A stretch of DNA of 64,000 nucleotides from Medicago truncatula (taxonomy: Eukaryota; Streptophyta; Magnoliopsida; Fabales; Fabaceae): positions 61,732,494 to 61,796,493 of the forward strand of contig NC_053045.1 of the NCBI RefSeq assembly GCF_003473485.1. The letters are read 5' to 3'. This document shows positions 22,401-33,892 of this stretch, in pieces. Every line of letters begins with the position of its first letter. The first letter of the stretch is position 1. Position numbers and translations under genes: made by a program. The notes under the pieces are model-generated. The model was not told the origin of the DNA and ran no database searches. It saw nothing but the letters and a program-made list of their open reading frames with translations.

Positions 22401-23425
22401 TAAGGACACCAAACTTTTTTTAAGAAGTTAAAATGGAATTTCATTACTCACAAAACCTGACAATTCAAGCACAATGAGTGCCCTGAAAATAGAAAAATCA
22501 AAACAATTACATCAACGGTCTAATAAAAGGAACAAAACCAAAAAGAAGCTCATTACAAAAAGATCTCCAGACAATTAAGAGGATTTAAACACCACAAGTG
22601 ATAGTTAAAAGCAGTGTTGCAGTTTGCTTTCATCCACCAGAAAGTTTGAAGTTTAATTTTGTCAAGCAATTGTTGCAACGATGACTCTTGTTGACAAAAA
22701 ACCCGAGTATTTCTTTCTTTCCTGATTTCCCACACACAAGAAAGCCAAATGAGATTAAAAACAATGCGGACACTTTTAGAAAAGCCGCCTAGACTTTCAA
22801 ATTGGTAAAAATGATTTGCTACTTGCGTTGGTTGAACCATTATGAAGCCAAGTCAATGCAAAATGGCATCCCATATTTTCCCAAATAGTCACAAGACAAG
22901 AATAAGTGATCAAGGTATTCCATCGAACCGCACCCACCCACACAAGGTTGAGCATTATATTGAAAAATGTGTCTCCTTGATAAGTTGTCCTTGAAAGGGA
23001 CCTCCTTGTTGGTAACCGATTCCGAAACATACGCCAAGCAAACAAGCTGACCTTGAGAGGGACCTCCTTGTTCCAAATTGATTCAGGATGATCCGCCTCC
23101 ACGACATTGAGCGTCAAAATCAAGTAATGATAGGCACTTGTAACATTGTAAGATTGGGAAGCATGTAAATGACAAAGTCACCTGTCAGAAATACTAGACT
23201 GCAGAATAATATTAGTTAGCAAATCACTGCACTCACGCGCCTGCTCCTCCTCCCATGCTAATAACCTACGCTTCCATCGCCAAACATCTCCCCCTTCCCC
23301 CCATCCAAGAACATACATTTCAACCACCGTTGCCATTTTATTAATGGATAAATCAAAAAGGCGGCTAAAGTATTTTTCAGTACCACACCGTCAATCCAAG
23401 GATCCCACCAAAAAAGAGTATTAGT

Positions 23426-23830
23426 TGCTGAATATTTTGGATTTACTTTAATTAATTATTAAAATATAAATGAAATATATAATATTAAATATTTAATGTT
23501 ATTGTACTTGGTATTTATATTGGGCTTATTGTGAACGGACCGTGATGGGTTGGACCGTTCTTATTAGTCAGCCCATTTGAGAGGTCCCTGCCTCCATTGA
23601 TGAGTATATAAGCTAATTATCCCATTAGGTTAGCTACACTGGAAACTGAAAGTACGCTCAATCAGTAAGGCGGTAGAAGAACTCTCAAAACCTAATTCTC
23701 TCATGTCACTGTCAAGTCTCCATGGATTCTTCTTCAACCATTCAAGGTGCACACTTTTGAAGTCAATTAATACTGTTAATTACATGCTATATTTCATATC
23801 TGTAAATTTGGTTATCTAATAAAACACTTA
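23426..23830. mobile_element. Probable solo LTR inserted in the LINE
   Basis: A 405-bp block interrupts LINE coding sequence and is flanked by ATTAGT on both sides (23420-23425 and 23831-23836). It starts with TG, carries a TATA-like GAGTATATAAGC near 23600 and has no coding capacity; the LINE reading resumes on both sides (TLFWWDPWIDG and NIGRVVLDGTN). Size, short target repeat and promoter-like motif fit a solo LTR. The right end lacks the expected CA, so the call is tentative. Confidence 0.5.
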
Positions 23831-23881
23831 ATTAGTACCATCAAGAACAACTCTACCTATGTTGTCATCAATCCACCTACC

Positions 23882-24423
23882 CGATGAAGCCCATATACTC
23901 CAAAACGGTGACGTACCCGTATCAGATACGTATCGAATACCGATACGCCACGGATGCTCGCGGATAGGCACCCACCAAGTATCATAATTAATTATTTAAA
24001 TTTTTTAAAAATATTTTAACGGATAATTATACGATACTCCACAGATACTTATAAGATACTTCACAGATACGTATCCTAGAAAAAGATGAAGGGTAAAATA
24101 GTGAGACAATGTTGTAAACATTCAATAGAGATGTATATGATTCAATTTCAGATATGCATCACTATAATTGTTTCTCGATGAACTACTTAAAATTATACTT
24201 CTCGTGGATGAAGGTAACAAGAGAGAGGTGATTCAGTTAATCAATATTAGATAAAATTTAATCAATGTCCATTTTCTTCAAGTATTTTACATAAATATAA
24301 GTTTTAGTATAAATTTTTTGTTAACGTATCTTAGCCGTATCGTATCTAAATTTTGAAAAATTCGCGTATCCACGTACCCGTATCGTATCGTATCGTATCC
24401 GTATTCGTATTCGGGCTTCATAG
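23882..24423. mobile_element. hAT-like TIR element rich in ATACG words
   Basis: The 542-bp block is flanked by CACCTACC on both sides (23874-23881 and 24424-24431), an 8-bp duplication typical of hAT transposons. The ends are inverted, ATGAAGCCC and GGGCTTCAT. Both ends are packed with GTATC/GATAC/ATACG words. No transposase frame is seen. The LINE reading frame resumes on either side of it. Confidence 0.75.
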
Positions 24424-24685
24424 CACCTACCTATTCCAACACCACTCCCTCGCCTAATATTGATCAAATTATTCCACCAAACCGAATTAAACCTCCCTCC
24501 TTCCGCTATACTACCTCCCACCTCTCCATACCTCGCCAGTAGAACTTTATACCACAAACTCCTATTCTCCACTATTATCCTCCCGCACCATTTACCAAGC
24601 AAAACAAAATTAAATTTCCTTAACCTCCAAACTCCCAAACCACCATTCTCTCTTTTAGAACATATAGTGTAAGGACACCAAACTT

Positions 24686-26605
24686 ATTATATCTAAGCTT
24701 TATTTCCCTTCATTCCCTCTACATTGTTTCAAAATATTGAATCGATTAACAAAGCTTTATGAAAACTAAATCACTATCTTTGCTTCCTTATTTTTCCTCG
24801 ACCACCAACCATGTCATGTACTGCTACTCTTCACTACAATGCACAAGAATTGGTCTTCACTCATCACCCACATTGGAGTACATCGAGAAAGAGATCATTT
24901 CTGGGCCCACGTCAAACTACCAAGTCCATGATTCCCTGGTTTTCTCTCCACTCCCAACGGTACAATCTGATCTGATATAGTAATAAAAAAAGAATGCAAT
25001 TATTACTGTGAGGTGGGGTCTGTTTTCTTTCCTTGTGCGATAACTTAGGCGGGAATTAAGGTTTATTCAGGGGATCAAGACAATTCTCTGCTTTACGCTA
25101 TTGACATTAATCCCTTATTCAGCTGTTAGACATTAAATTATGAATTATTAGTTCTTAATTTTCAACGTTTGGTTTGGAGTGTGGTGTGGTGCTCTCAAAT
25201 TGAAATTGTTAAATTAAATTTATATATCATGCTTAACTTTTAACTGAACGTCAATGTCAAGATTGATAAATTAAATATTTTCGATGATTATCCCGATTCT
25301 AATATCGTATAAGATATCTCCTTTATGTTAGTTTTTAAGTGGTGCTTGCCACTTTATTATCTAAAAATAAACAAATTATGCCATACCCCACCCTAGTTGG
25401 TGTCATATTATGGGGGATAATTATAGTTTCTACGTTTTTACCTTGTGGTCATCACTCATAATCATGTGATCCTATGCGGTGATTAAGATATTTTTATCCT
25501 TTAAACAAGTTATTATGAGCTCGATCTCTAATTTTGTGTATGAATAAAATACGATTGGAATAAAAGAACTCAATTCACATATGTCTTACATTTTCTCTGA
25601 CAAACATTAATCACTCGTAACTGCGATGAAATTTCATATCAATAACATGATTACAAAAAAAAGTGCAAATGTATGTATGAATCAACTTTATTTTGTAAAT
25701 GTACCTGTGATTTTGATTTTAAACACACACACGACACACATGATAAATGTAATTTATTTGAATGACTCTGGATGTTCCAAAAAGTTTGCATGAAGAACAA
25801 ATGCTTAAATTTTGATATGTGTTGGATTTCGGGGGTTCTATTAATTTGGAGATCCCTTGCTAATCTTATATGACATTCCATTTATCATCTTCTAGAATGG
25901 GGATACTTTGGATTGGTGAAGTTCTTGAAAAAAATTCGTTTAATCGTGGTACTATTAGGTTGAAATGCTTTCACCATATTTCTCTGTCATTTGTATTGTA
26001 AGAGTCTTTTGTAATTATATCTTTTATTGATAACTGTAAGACAGTTCGTCCTAATTGAGGTGGTCCAAATTTTTTTAAGGCAGTTCGTTAAGGTGGCCCG
26101 CTTTTACCATTTTCATTACGATGACCTGCTTCCATTAAGATTGTAATGCAATTTGTCCTAGTCGAGTTGGTCCAAAAAAAATTCACCTAGCTTTTGTTGA
26201 TGATTTCATCCTCTTTGCATAAGCTTCCATTGACTAGGTGCACAAAAAGAAATTTAAAATCTTGCTTATCTAAAATACTTAAATCACGGCCGGTATTAAG
26301 TTTGATAAGAAATGATAAAATTCACGGACATTATCCAATCATAGAGAGAGTTTAAAAAGTAGCTTATCCCATGTGCTAAAAGAATGTGAATCTCAACATC
26401 ATTTGGCCTACAAAAGTGGACATTTATTAATACCAACCAATAAAAATTTAAACAGAAAAAACAACCGATAACTGTTTAAATTAAATAATCATAACAAAAA
26501 AAAGTTAAAATATGCATGATAATCGAACATGGATGCCACTAAGCCCAACCAAAAACAGTTGACAATGCAGGCTTTCACTCATTTCAAACTCTTCCAACAT
26601 TTTTG
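24686..26605. other. Intergenic DNA upstream of PR-1 gene
   Basis: AT-rich spacer without a recognised gene. A partly repeated phrase (ACAGTTCGTCCTAATTGAGG and GTTCGTTAAGGTGGCCCG, 26040-26170) hints at a small degraded tandem repeat. The ORF at 24759-24980 has no family resemblance. Confidence 0.4.
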
Positions 26606-26616
26606 CTATTTATAGA
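26606..26616 (+). promoter_or_regulatory. TATA box of PR-1 gene
   Basis: CTATTTATAGA lies 75 bp before the ATG at 26691, a good plant TATA position with a short 5' UTR. Confidence 0.6.
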
Positions 26617-26690
26617 GTCCCTACACACATCATTTTGTACAAGTAACAAAAAGCAATAGCAATAAAAAAACATAGAAGAACATCCTCAAA

Positions 26691-27212
26691 ATGAGCTTTA
26701 GGTGTTTCAGTTTCGCCTTGTTTCTGTTACTTCTCACATTCATTTCCCATGTGAGTGCCAGTTATATCCCAAACAAAAAAAGTTTCAAATCCAGAAGCTT
26801 CAAAAACCAATTTCTGATCCCCCAGAACATTGCTCGAGCCGCGGTGGGGTTACGACCATTAGTGTGGGATGATAAACTAACACATTACGCGCAATGGTAC
26901 GCGAACCAAAGGCGTAACGACTGTGCCTTGGAGCATTCTAATGGTCCATATGGTGAGAACATTTTCTGGGGTAGTGGTGTTGGATGGAATCCAGCACAGG
27001 CAGTAAGTGCTTGGGTTGATGAGAAACAGTTTTACAATTATTGGCACAACTCTTGTGTTGATGGAGAAATGTGTGGACATTATACACAGGTTGTTTGGGG
27101 TAGCACTACAAAAGTTGGATGTGCTAGTGTTGTGTGTTCTGATGATAAAGGTACTTTCATGACATGTAACTATGATCCTCCTGGGAATTACTATGGAGAG
27201 AGACCTTATTGA
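26691..27212 (+). CDS. PR-1-like secreted CAP protein
   Basis: Single-exon gene for 173 residues. Residues 1-23 form a signal peptide with a leucine-rich core ending HVSAS. The CAP domain follows: GLRPLVWDDKL, HYAQWYANQR, GENIFWGSG, the CAP1 motif CGHYTQVVW and the C-terminal CAP2 motif ending in ERPY. Six cysteines after the signal peptide give the usual three disulfides. PR-1 proteins are apoplastic, bind sterols and accumulate in defence. The C-terminus fits the CNYx-PxGN..PY consensus from which the CAPE signalling peptide is released, here PPGNYYGERPY. Length is slightly above typical PR-1 because about 20 basic residues (KKSFKSRSFKNQ) lie between signal peptide and CAP domain. A TATA box precedes it at 26606. 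The nearest relative in the window is the minus-strand gene at 35017. Confidence 0.92.
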   Translation: MSFRCFSFALFLLLLTFISHVSASYIPNKKSFKSRSFKNQFLIPQNIARAAVGLRPLVWDDKLTHYAQWYANQRRNDCALEHSNGPYGENIFWGSGVGWNPAQAVSAWVDEKQFYNYWHNSCVDGEMCGHYTQVVWGSTTKVGCASVVCSDDKGTFMTCNYDPPGNYYGERPY

Positions 27213-28998
27213 ATGGAAATGCCTAATTAAGAGGGGATTGAAGAAAGCATTAGCAACAAGACAGACACAGCTCAATAATGTGACTATAGGTTATTAGCCA
27301 CACCCTCTTTGTCTGTTTGGCATGTGGTCTTATTGATTGGATACTGTCTGTTGTATTAAATTGTTTAACTCCTCTGTATCTGTCTTTATTGTTTGCTTAA
27401 TGTATTACTTCATCTATTGTTTGGCTTTTTATATTTTTTTAGTTCCACACCATAACTGCATTTTGAAGGTGTTTATGGTATGTTTTTCTAAGGATTTGTT
27501 TAATGGTAAAAAAGACCCGTCTTTAAGGTTCCGAATTCAAGCCTTGTTAAGTGTTTTACATGTGATTCTTAACTTAACTAGAAGTGAGTTTTCAAATCCA
27601 TAACTTTCCTTAAATTTGTGATAACCATAAAGAGTGTATTTATTTTTTTAAATAATAAATTTAAGTTGAAGAGATTACTATGTGTTATTAAAATACACAT
27701 GACCTTAAAACTCAAAAAACACTTGCAAACCGAAGCGTCTTTAGGATTTATAGTCGTGTTCAATATAAAAGGCTCAATTATTGCCCAATAAATCTATTGT
27801 TCAAGTCATCTAGCTAATAATTTATGTAAGTGTTAAATATATCTACTCGATTATCATTCTCCATATATTAATCAAAGCCACAGAAAGGAGAGGATTTTTT
27901 TTTTGTTTTTTATTGATAAGCAGAGGAATTGGAACAACCTGACTATTACAAAAAAGATATAAAATTGTTAAATGAGAAAATGTGAAAATGAAGGGGATAT
28001 TATTATGGATGGTCAGGCACAACAATGTCAATGGGGAAGTGATAAATGGGCACATGAGAGGAAATAAAGGTATGCGACCGTTGGCTTATGAACACTTGAT
28101 CAATGATCTTGGAAGAATTTTGACTTGGTTTTTGAACAAATTTTGGAACATTTTTTATTTCGGAACTTTGCGATGATGAATGTGTGAAAATAAGCAAAGT
28201 GAGATGATACCCACTTATTCTCTATCGCTTTTGGCACCCTTAAGAGAGAGAGAAAATAAGTTAGTTAATTAAGTGGTAAAACTTAAAAGAGATAATATAG
28301 ATGGATTTGTTTAAACACATCCACTACTCACGGAATCCACTATTTTTTATGTAAAAGTATTTTAACAACAAGTGACGAACCAATAACTTTTGTATATTGA
28401 GCGCAAAATTTATTTATATATAATTTTTAGAATTTGGAATGTTTAAATTTGCATATTTGGAGTATGATTTAGTGTCTCAATAGTGAAAGCAGGCGGTTCA
28501 ACGGAAGAATAGACTGATATCATTTTAAAATTTGAGTTGAACCTAACTCCACCTTATAAAACAAATTTGTAAGGCGATGAAGACCCATACTTATAAACAT
28601 ATTGTTATACCATATTCATCAAATGGAAGACTCTGACAAATAATTTTAAAATATTAATTAAAAACATATCATTGTATTTTGATATAGGAATACATGTAAT
28701 GTATACTCCGTATATATAATGATTTTGTGGTAGTTTGTTAATAACAAAAGGGCCAAAGGTGGTGCTAAATTTATGCATGAAGCATGTATTAGCAAGTTAA
28801 ATGAGAAATGAAGTGAGGGTCATGGCCAACATAGTTGCAAATCGTAGGTCCGTCAGTGTTAACAACATACATCTTAGGTTCAACTCAAATGAAATGAGAG
28901 CTATAGATGAGCCTTGATTTCTTTATCAAGTTAAACCATACACTCTTTGTGACCTTAACTTATTATTAACTATACTAAAATAAAATTTAAACAAATTC
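27213..28998. other. Intergenic DNA after PR-1 gene
   Basis: No gene is recognised. At 27895-27960 the minus strand ends CTTATCAATAAAAAACAAAAA, which looks like a small retroposon tail. Short ORFs at 27337-28197 overlap on both strands and have no family resemblance. Confidence 0.4.
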
Positions 28999-29010
28999 AA
29001 ATCCAACTAC

Positions 29011-30173
29011 TTTTTTTTTTTTTAAGACAAAATAGAAATTAAATTAAACTAGAAAAGGAAGTACAAGACTGGGGGGGCATTGATCTTGACCAGTAAACCA
29101 CATAAACAAAACCCCAAAGAGTGATACAACAAATCAGTACAAAGTGGTATTAAACAAACAACAACTCTAAACGATCACTGCCACAGACAATCTATCGAAC
29201 CCACGTATGAGCGTGAAATCGAATTGCAAAAAGAAACGTAGAGTGAGTATTCAAAGCTTCTAAATTGGCTTATGAATCGTCTACCAACACAGAAACGACC
29301 CGAGTTCCAGCAGCTCCCATCAAAAATCAGCAAGCAATAAACGCCCTTTCGGGCCAAACCAACCATTTACGAACCGAAACAGAGCACAGAGTCACAAAGG
29401 TCTTGAAAATTCAATCGTAGTTCAGATCGAGGGACGAACAAACGACATGAATGTAAAGCAGTCCATTGACGACACATAAAGCAACCGTAGTAGATAAAGT
29501 CCTGAAGGTACGACATCAATAACTATCGTCAACACGGAGCGTCTACGCACCTAGCCCTTTCGAGCAACATCAGGCGAAACAAGTCTCGTTGAATCCAGAT
29601 CGAGTGATGGTATCCAACCAAACATCGCACAAATGAATAGAACCAGATAACCAAATCTTAAATCCGAACAAACCATATTCAAAAATTCAACCAAACCAGA
29701 GAGTCGGAACAAAACCACCGCCAATCTTCATCTTCTCGGAACAAAAAAAAAAACCAAAGAGACGAAAATAAAGACAACAAACCGTCGGATAACCAAAAGA
29801 GAAGACATCTGCCAGCGAAACCGCAGCAACACAAAGTCATCACAAACAGGACCCAAGACGACGGCGGCGCAGAGGTCACCGGAGACTCAGTAGCTCCGAT
29901 TAGGAGAAACAACGACCCACATATTTGAGAACAGATCGAGGGGTTGTCGCAGATCCAAAAAGCATCACCGACGAGAGCACAGACGGCGCCGGCTACCCAA
30001 CAGAACAAGGAGCGAGGGTGGTGAAGCGGCGAGGAGCGCGTTCACCACTTGCGTCAGGCTACATGATGGAAAATGTGTTTGGATTGCAGGAGGAGAGGTG
30101 AGTGGTTATGGAGGTTGTTGGCGGCGGCTAGGGTAGCAGGAGAGAGAACATAGCGATTTCACCTATCTGTCCC
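29011..30173 (-). mobile_element. Poly(A)-tailed retroposon with target duplication
   Basis: The block is flanked by AAATCCAACTACTT (28999-29012) and AAACCCAACTACTT (30174-30187), a 14-bp direct repeat with one difference. On the minus strand it ends in a poly(A) run (T at 29011-29023). GC content is higher than in the flanks and there is no intact protein. It may be a non-autonomous LINE derivative or a retroposed transcript. ORFs such as 29679-30008 (minus) show no recognised domain. Confidence 0.65.
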
Positions 30174-30187
30174 AAACCCAACTACTT

Positions 30188-30604
30188 GAAGAGAACAACA
30201 ATGCAAGTAAGGTTGTATCGCGTGTTTCCTATATGCTTCCTTCAAAGATAAAATCAAACAAACATCTTTCTTATTGTCATCTACTTTTTCCAATTTCCTG
30301 CAAACAATAAAAATTGGATTGATCACTTACAAGTTACAACAAACAAAAGTACATCAAGAGTAGTTAGGTTGGACATCCTATGCTTCTCTTTACAAAGAAG
30401 AATGCACCAATAAAAGGGGGCCGTGAGAATTTCAAAACTCATTCTTAATTTCTCTTTATAAAACCACCATAAGTTTCAACATTTAACATATCATCTCAAC
30501 CTCTCTAACAACTCATTACCATAACTCACCTCCTTTACTAAAATCATTCATAAGCACACATGGTTTCATTTCCTTCGCCCAAAATCCAATGAATTTTACC
30601 ATAT
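30188..30604. other. Intergenic spacer, nothing recognised
   Basis: AT-rich spacer between the retroposon and the next transposon; no gene or repeat ends are visible. Confidence 0.4.
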
Positions 30605-30613
30605 GAGCATAAC

Positions 30614-31509
30614 GGACACCACTTGTGTAACATTGGCTAATTAGGGTGTGCCATGTGGCACACCTTTTTTTTTTAAAAAAAAAAAAAACAAAAATCAAAT
30701 AAGCTAGAATGGAACAGCACGTGAGGGAGAGAAAAGAAAGAACAGAAGGGGCGACAACCCTTTTCTTCTTCTTCTTCCGTCCATTTCCAAACAAAACCCA
30801 GCCACCATCATCAACTTGCCGACCACCGTCGGCCGCCGCTGGTCTGTGTTTGAGCAGTTTTACTGTCGTGCAGCATGTGCTGTTTTTTCAGGACTGTTTT
30901 TACATATTTGTTTTCGTGTTTTTACCTGTTTATTAACAACAAGTTTATGCGTTTCTGATTTTTTTTGACAGCACGTTTATGCATTTTTTGTCATTGACAG
31001 CAGCTTGTTGAGTTTCTATAGGTTTTTTCACTATAACAATCCAACAATCAATCTCAAATTCAAATAATGTTAAGGTAATTTCTGAGATTTTTTCACAACA
31101 TATGTTATCAGTTTCTTTCAAAAAATCGCAAATCAACCTACTAATTAAGATATAACTGAAAGAATCCTAAAATTCATTCCAAATCAAGTTCATCAAATTT
31201 GAAAAAGAAAGATTGTGAAGGAAAAAGGAAGAATTGACGGCGGCCTATGGCATAACCGTGGTCGACGGTGGAGAGGAAGACAACGGCAGAGGCAAAGAAA
31301 AGTTGATGGTGGGTGGTGGGTTCAGAAGTGAGGTCGCTGGGAGAAGGAGAAGAGGAAAGCTATGTTCTTTCTTTTCTCTCTCTCACGCACGTGTTGTTTC
31401 ATATCAGCTTTATTTGATTTTTTTTTTAAAACAAGGTGTGCCACGTGGCACATTCTAATTGGCTAATGTTATATATCATTAAAATGTCAATGTTACACAA
31501 GTGCTGTCC
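30614..31509. mobile_element. Mutator-like element C (possible Pack-MULE)
   Basis: The 9-bp target duplication GAGCATAAC is perfect at 30605-30613 and 31510-31518. The element starts GGACACCACTTGTGTAAC and ends GTTACACAAGTGCTGTCC. Similarity between the arms extends inward with gaps to about 125 bp (shared GTGTGCCA(T/C)GTGGCACA and GAGAAAAGAAAGAAC). The interior has GC-rich coding-like patches (30770-30860 and 31230-31360) unlike its flanks, as in gene-capturing Pack-MULEs. No transposase and no identified donor gene. Confidence 0.82.
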
Positions 31510-31518
31510 GAGCATAAC

Positions 31519-32650
31519 ATGTTAACGTTGAAATCGTAATTTCGGCCGAAAGAATGATAACTATTCATAATTCTTGTTTTTGTTAGGGCTAAGGATCCCT
31601 TTGGTTTTGACTGTATGGTTTCATTTGATTTTCATGTTGCCACCTGCACTTACACTTTAATCTACATATTGAAGCTCCAATATGTCCTTAATAAATCATT
31701 GATAAATAACTAATTATAATATTCATCAATAATTTAATAAGGAGCCGGAGGAGATTAAGGAGGGTATATTAAATTGAGATTTCAATGAATTTTAAAAGAC
31801 TTTTTTATTATAGAAAAGTCTTGTGGCATTCAATCAAAAATTTTATAAAATATAAATAAATCTTGTGGTATTCAATTAAAACAATCGTGATTTTTTTTTC
31901 AATGCAATGAAATCCGTTGGTATTCAATTAGGATTTCTCACAACTTATAAAATGTCTTTCGGTATTAAAAAATTGATAGATTTTGATGGATTTTTTTATG
32001 GAATGGATTTTGTGAGACTTTTTGATTAAAAATGTGAACAAAATGCTCATTCAAATCTCAGACAAATTTGTGAGACTCACAATTTTCTTTTCCTTGCTGT
32101 CCAACGAGATTCATTTTTCCAACTAGTTCCAGATATTGTGAATTCATTTACCTTACATGTCTTGCTTTTATCGATCTATGCCATCATACTTCTTCTTTCT
32201 CTCTGATAACCACTATGCCTGTTTTTGCATTACTTGTAAATTGTCATCAGAGGTTATATATCTTGGTTGTGTGATAGAAGAACCAATGTGAAGCTTTTAT
32301 GTCTTGGAGATGATTTTAAAATCTTGTTATTTGTGCATACTACGTCCATTTATAAAGAGATATGCAAGGAAAATGAATGATGGAATATTGCATAGGGTTT
32401 AGTATAAAAAGTCATCTAATTTATTTTATATTTTTCATCTTTTGACGTTAATTTATTGCAGTTTCAAAGTGCACATAAAATATTTTATAAAATCATGGTG
32501 TAATATTTTATAAAATCTTTGAATATCATGGTGTAAGTCTCACTTGTATCTGCCCACTTTATGCTGTTTATAAGCCAAATTCGACAATATTGTTTTTTAA
32601 ATATTTTTTGAGCAGCAAACAATTTTTTTTTTTGAGAGAACAACAAACAA
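31519..32650. other. Intergenic DNA between two Mutator-like elements
   Basis: AT-rich. The phrases CTTGTGG(C/T)ATTCAA and GGTATTCAATTAGG recur at 31815-31930, a loose local repeat. No gene is recognised. Confidence 0.4.
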
Positions 32651-32659
32651 TTTTATTAA

Positions 32660-33883
32660 GGCTTAAATGCCATTTTGGTCCTTTAAGTATTTATTTGGTA
32701 TCGCTTTGGTCCCTTAACTAAAAAAAAGATTGTTTGAGTACTTTAATTTAATTTTCGTTACATTTTTTGGTCCATTCCGTTAGGTTTAATAAAAAATGTT
32801 AAGTGTGATACACGTGTCGTTTTGGCATTGGCTCTGGAAACATTAAGGGACCAAAGTGATACCAAATAAATACTTACGGGACCAAAAGAGCATTTAAGTT
32901 TTTTTTTTTTTATCATCTTCTTCATCTTCATCAAAATCTTCATCGTATTCATCAATTAAATCAAAAAAAAAAAAAAAACAGAAAATAATCGAAAAAACTA
33001 AAAAAAATTAATATCAAATATATCCTTCAATCTTTCCTCTTCTGGGTTGAATCTCAAACTTAAAACCTCATGCTTTAAATAATCCTTTGTTGAATCTCAA
33101 ACTCAAATCTTCTCCTGTTTACAACCAAGAAGAAAAACAGACTTTATTCACATAAAAATTATTCAAGCATCTTCATAATTGTTTTTCAACGTGTTCATAA
33201 TTATAATAAATTTTTAACATTTCTTTAAATCATTCCTTCTCAATTGATTCACTTCAACCCAAATTCATAACCCCTCTTTTATTCAACCATGCCCAAATTC
33301 ATCTTGATAAACATGACATTGATTCATTTTCGAGTTCAATAACTCATCATCAACAGTCATCGTCGCCGTTTTTGGAAGGATCTAATATCCATTGTCGTTT
33401 TTCTAGATTTAAGGTTTTGGTGAGAGAGAAAAATGGAAATGGTTTTAGGAAACTATGAAGAATAAGATTGAAGAAATTGTGGAGTTTGATTATTGCGCTA
33501 ATCACCATGCTCGTCCAATTATTCATGATTCGTTGTTCATTCCTTCACACACATCAAATTATTTAATTTCCTTTCAACAATTTAATTTAGCATCTTTTTC
33601 TGGGAATTAAAGTTAATATATGAGATTAGAGATTGAATGATTTTGGGTTCTAAATTGGTAAAGATTGAAAAAGATTTTTTTTCTGGATTGGTGTGTTGTT
33701 GATGATGAAGATCATGAAGAAGAGGAATAGTACAAACCCTAACGTTTTTTTGATTTTTTTTAACAGAAGAGACCAAAACAGGTAACGGAGATAAAGATAA
33801 AGTACTCAAACAATCTTTTTTTTAGTTAAGGAACCAAAACGATACCAAATAAATACTTAAGGGACCAAAAGAACATTTAAGTC
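32660..33883. mobile_element. Mutator-like element D with long arms and an extra arm copy
   Basis: The 9-bp duplication TTTTATTAA is perfect at 32651-32659 and 33884-33892. The element begins GGCTTAAATGCCATTTTGGTCC and ends GGGACCAAAAGAACATTTAAGTC, with arms of about 120 bp that share the AAAAAAAAGATTGTTTGAGTA motif. A third copy of the arm tip lies inverted at about 32848-32900, so the left side alone forms a 240-bp palindrome. The interior is AT-rich and has no transposase. Confidence 0.82.
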
Positions 33884-33892
33884 TTTTATTAA

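Larger units (their letters stand above)
22417..24669 (-). mobile_element. 5'-truncated LINE, later interrupted by two insertions
   Basis: The target duplication TAAGGACACCAAACTT is perfect at 22401-22416 and 24670-24685. On the minus strand the element begins inside the reverse-transcriptase ORF (GGLGVWRLRKFN..LLGKWC, then WYKVLLARYG), continues past both insertions with TLFWWDPWIDG and ends with the zinc-binding module at the C-terminus (WNKEVPLKVSLFAWRMFRNR) before its 3' end near 22417. This is the layout of a plant L1-type LINE truncated at its 5' side. Frameshifts and stop codons show it is dead. Two younger elements sit within it, at 23426-23830 and 23882-24423. Confidence 0.88.

Noticed and set aside
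29679-30008. 109-codon minus-strand ORF rich in Cys, Trp and Phe
   Set aside because: Inside the retroposon, no recognisable domain or conserved motif; likely chance.
32758-32955. Met/Lys-rich minus-strand ORF
   Set aside because: It is translated from the arm of element D and a TCATCTTCATC-type simple repeat.
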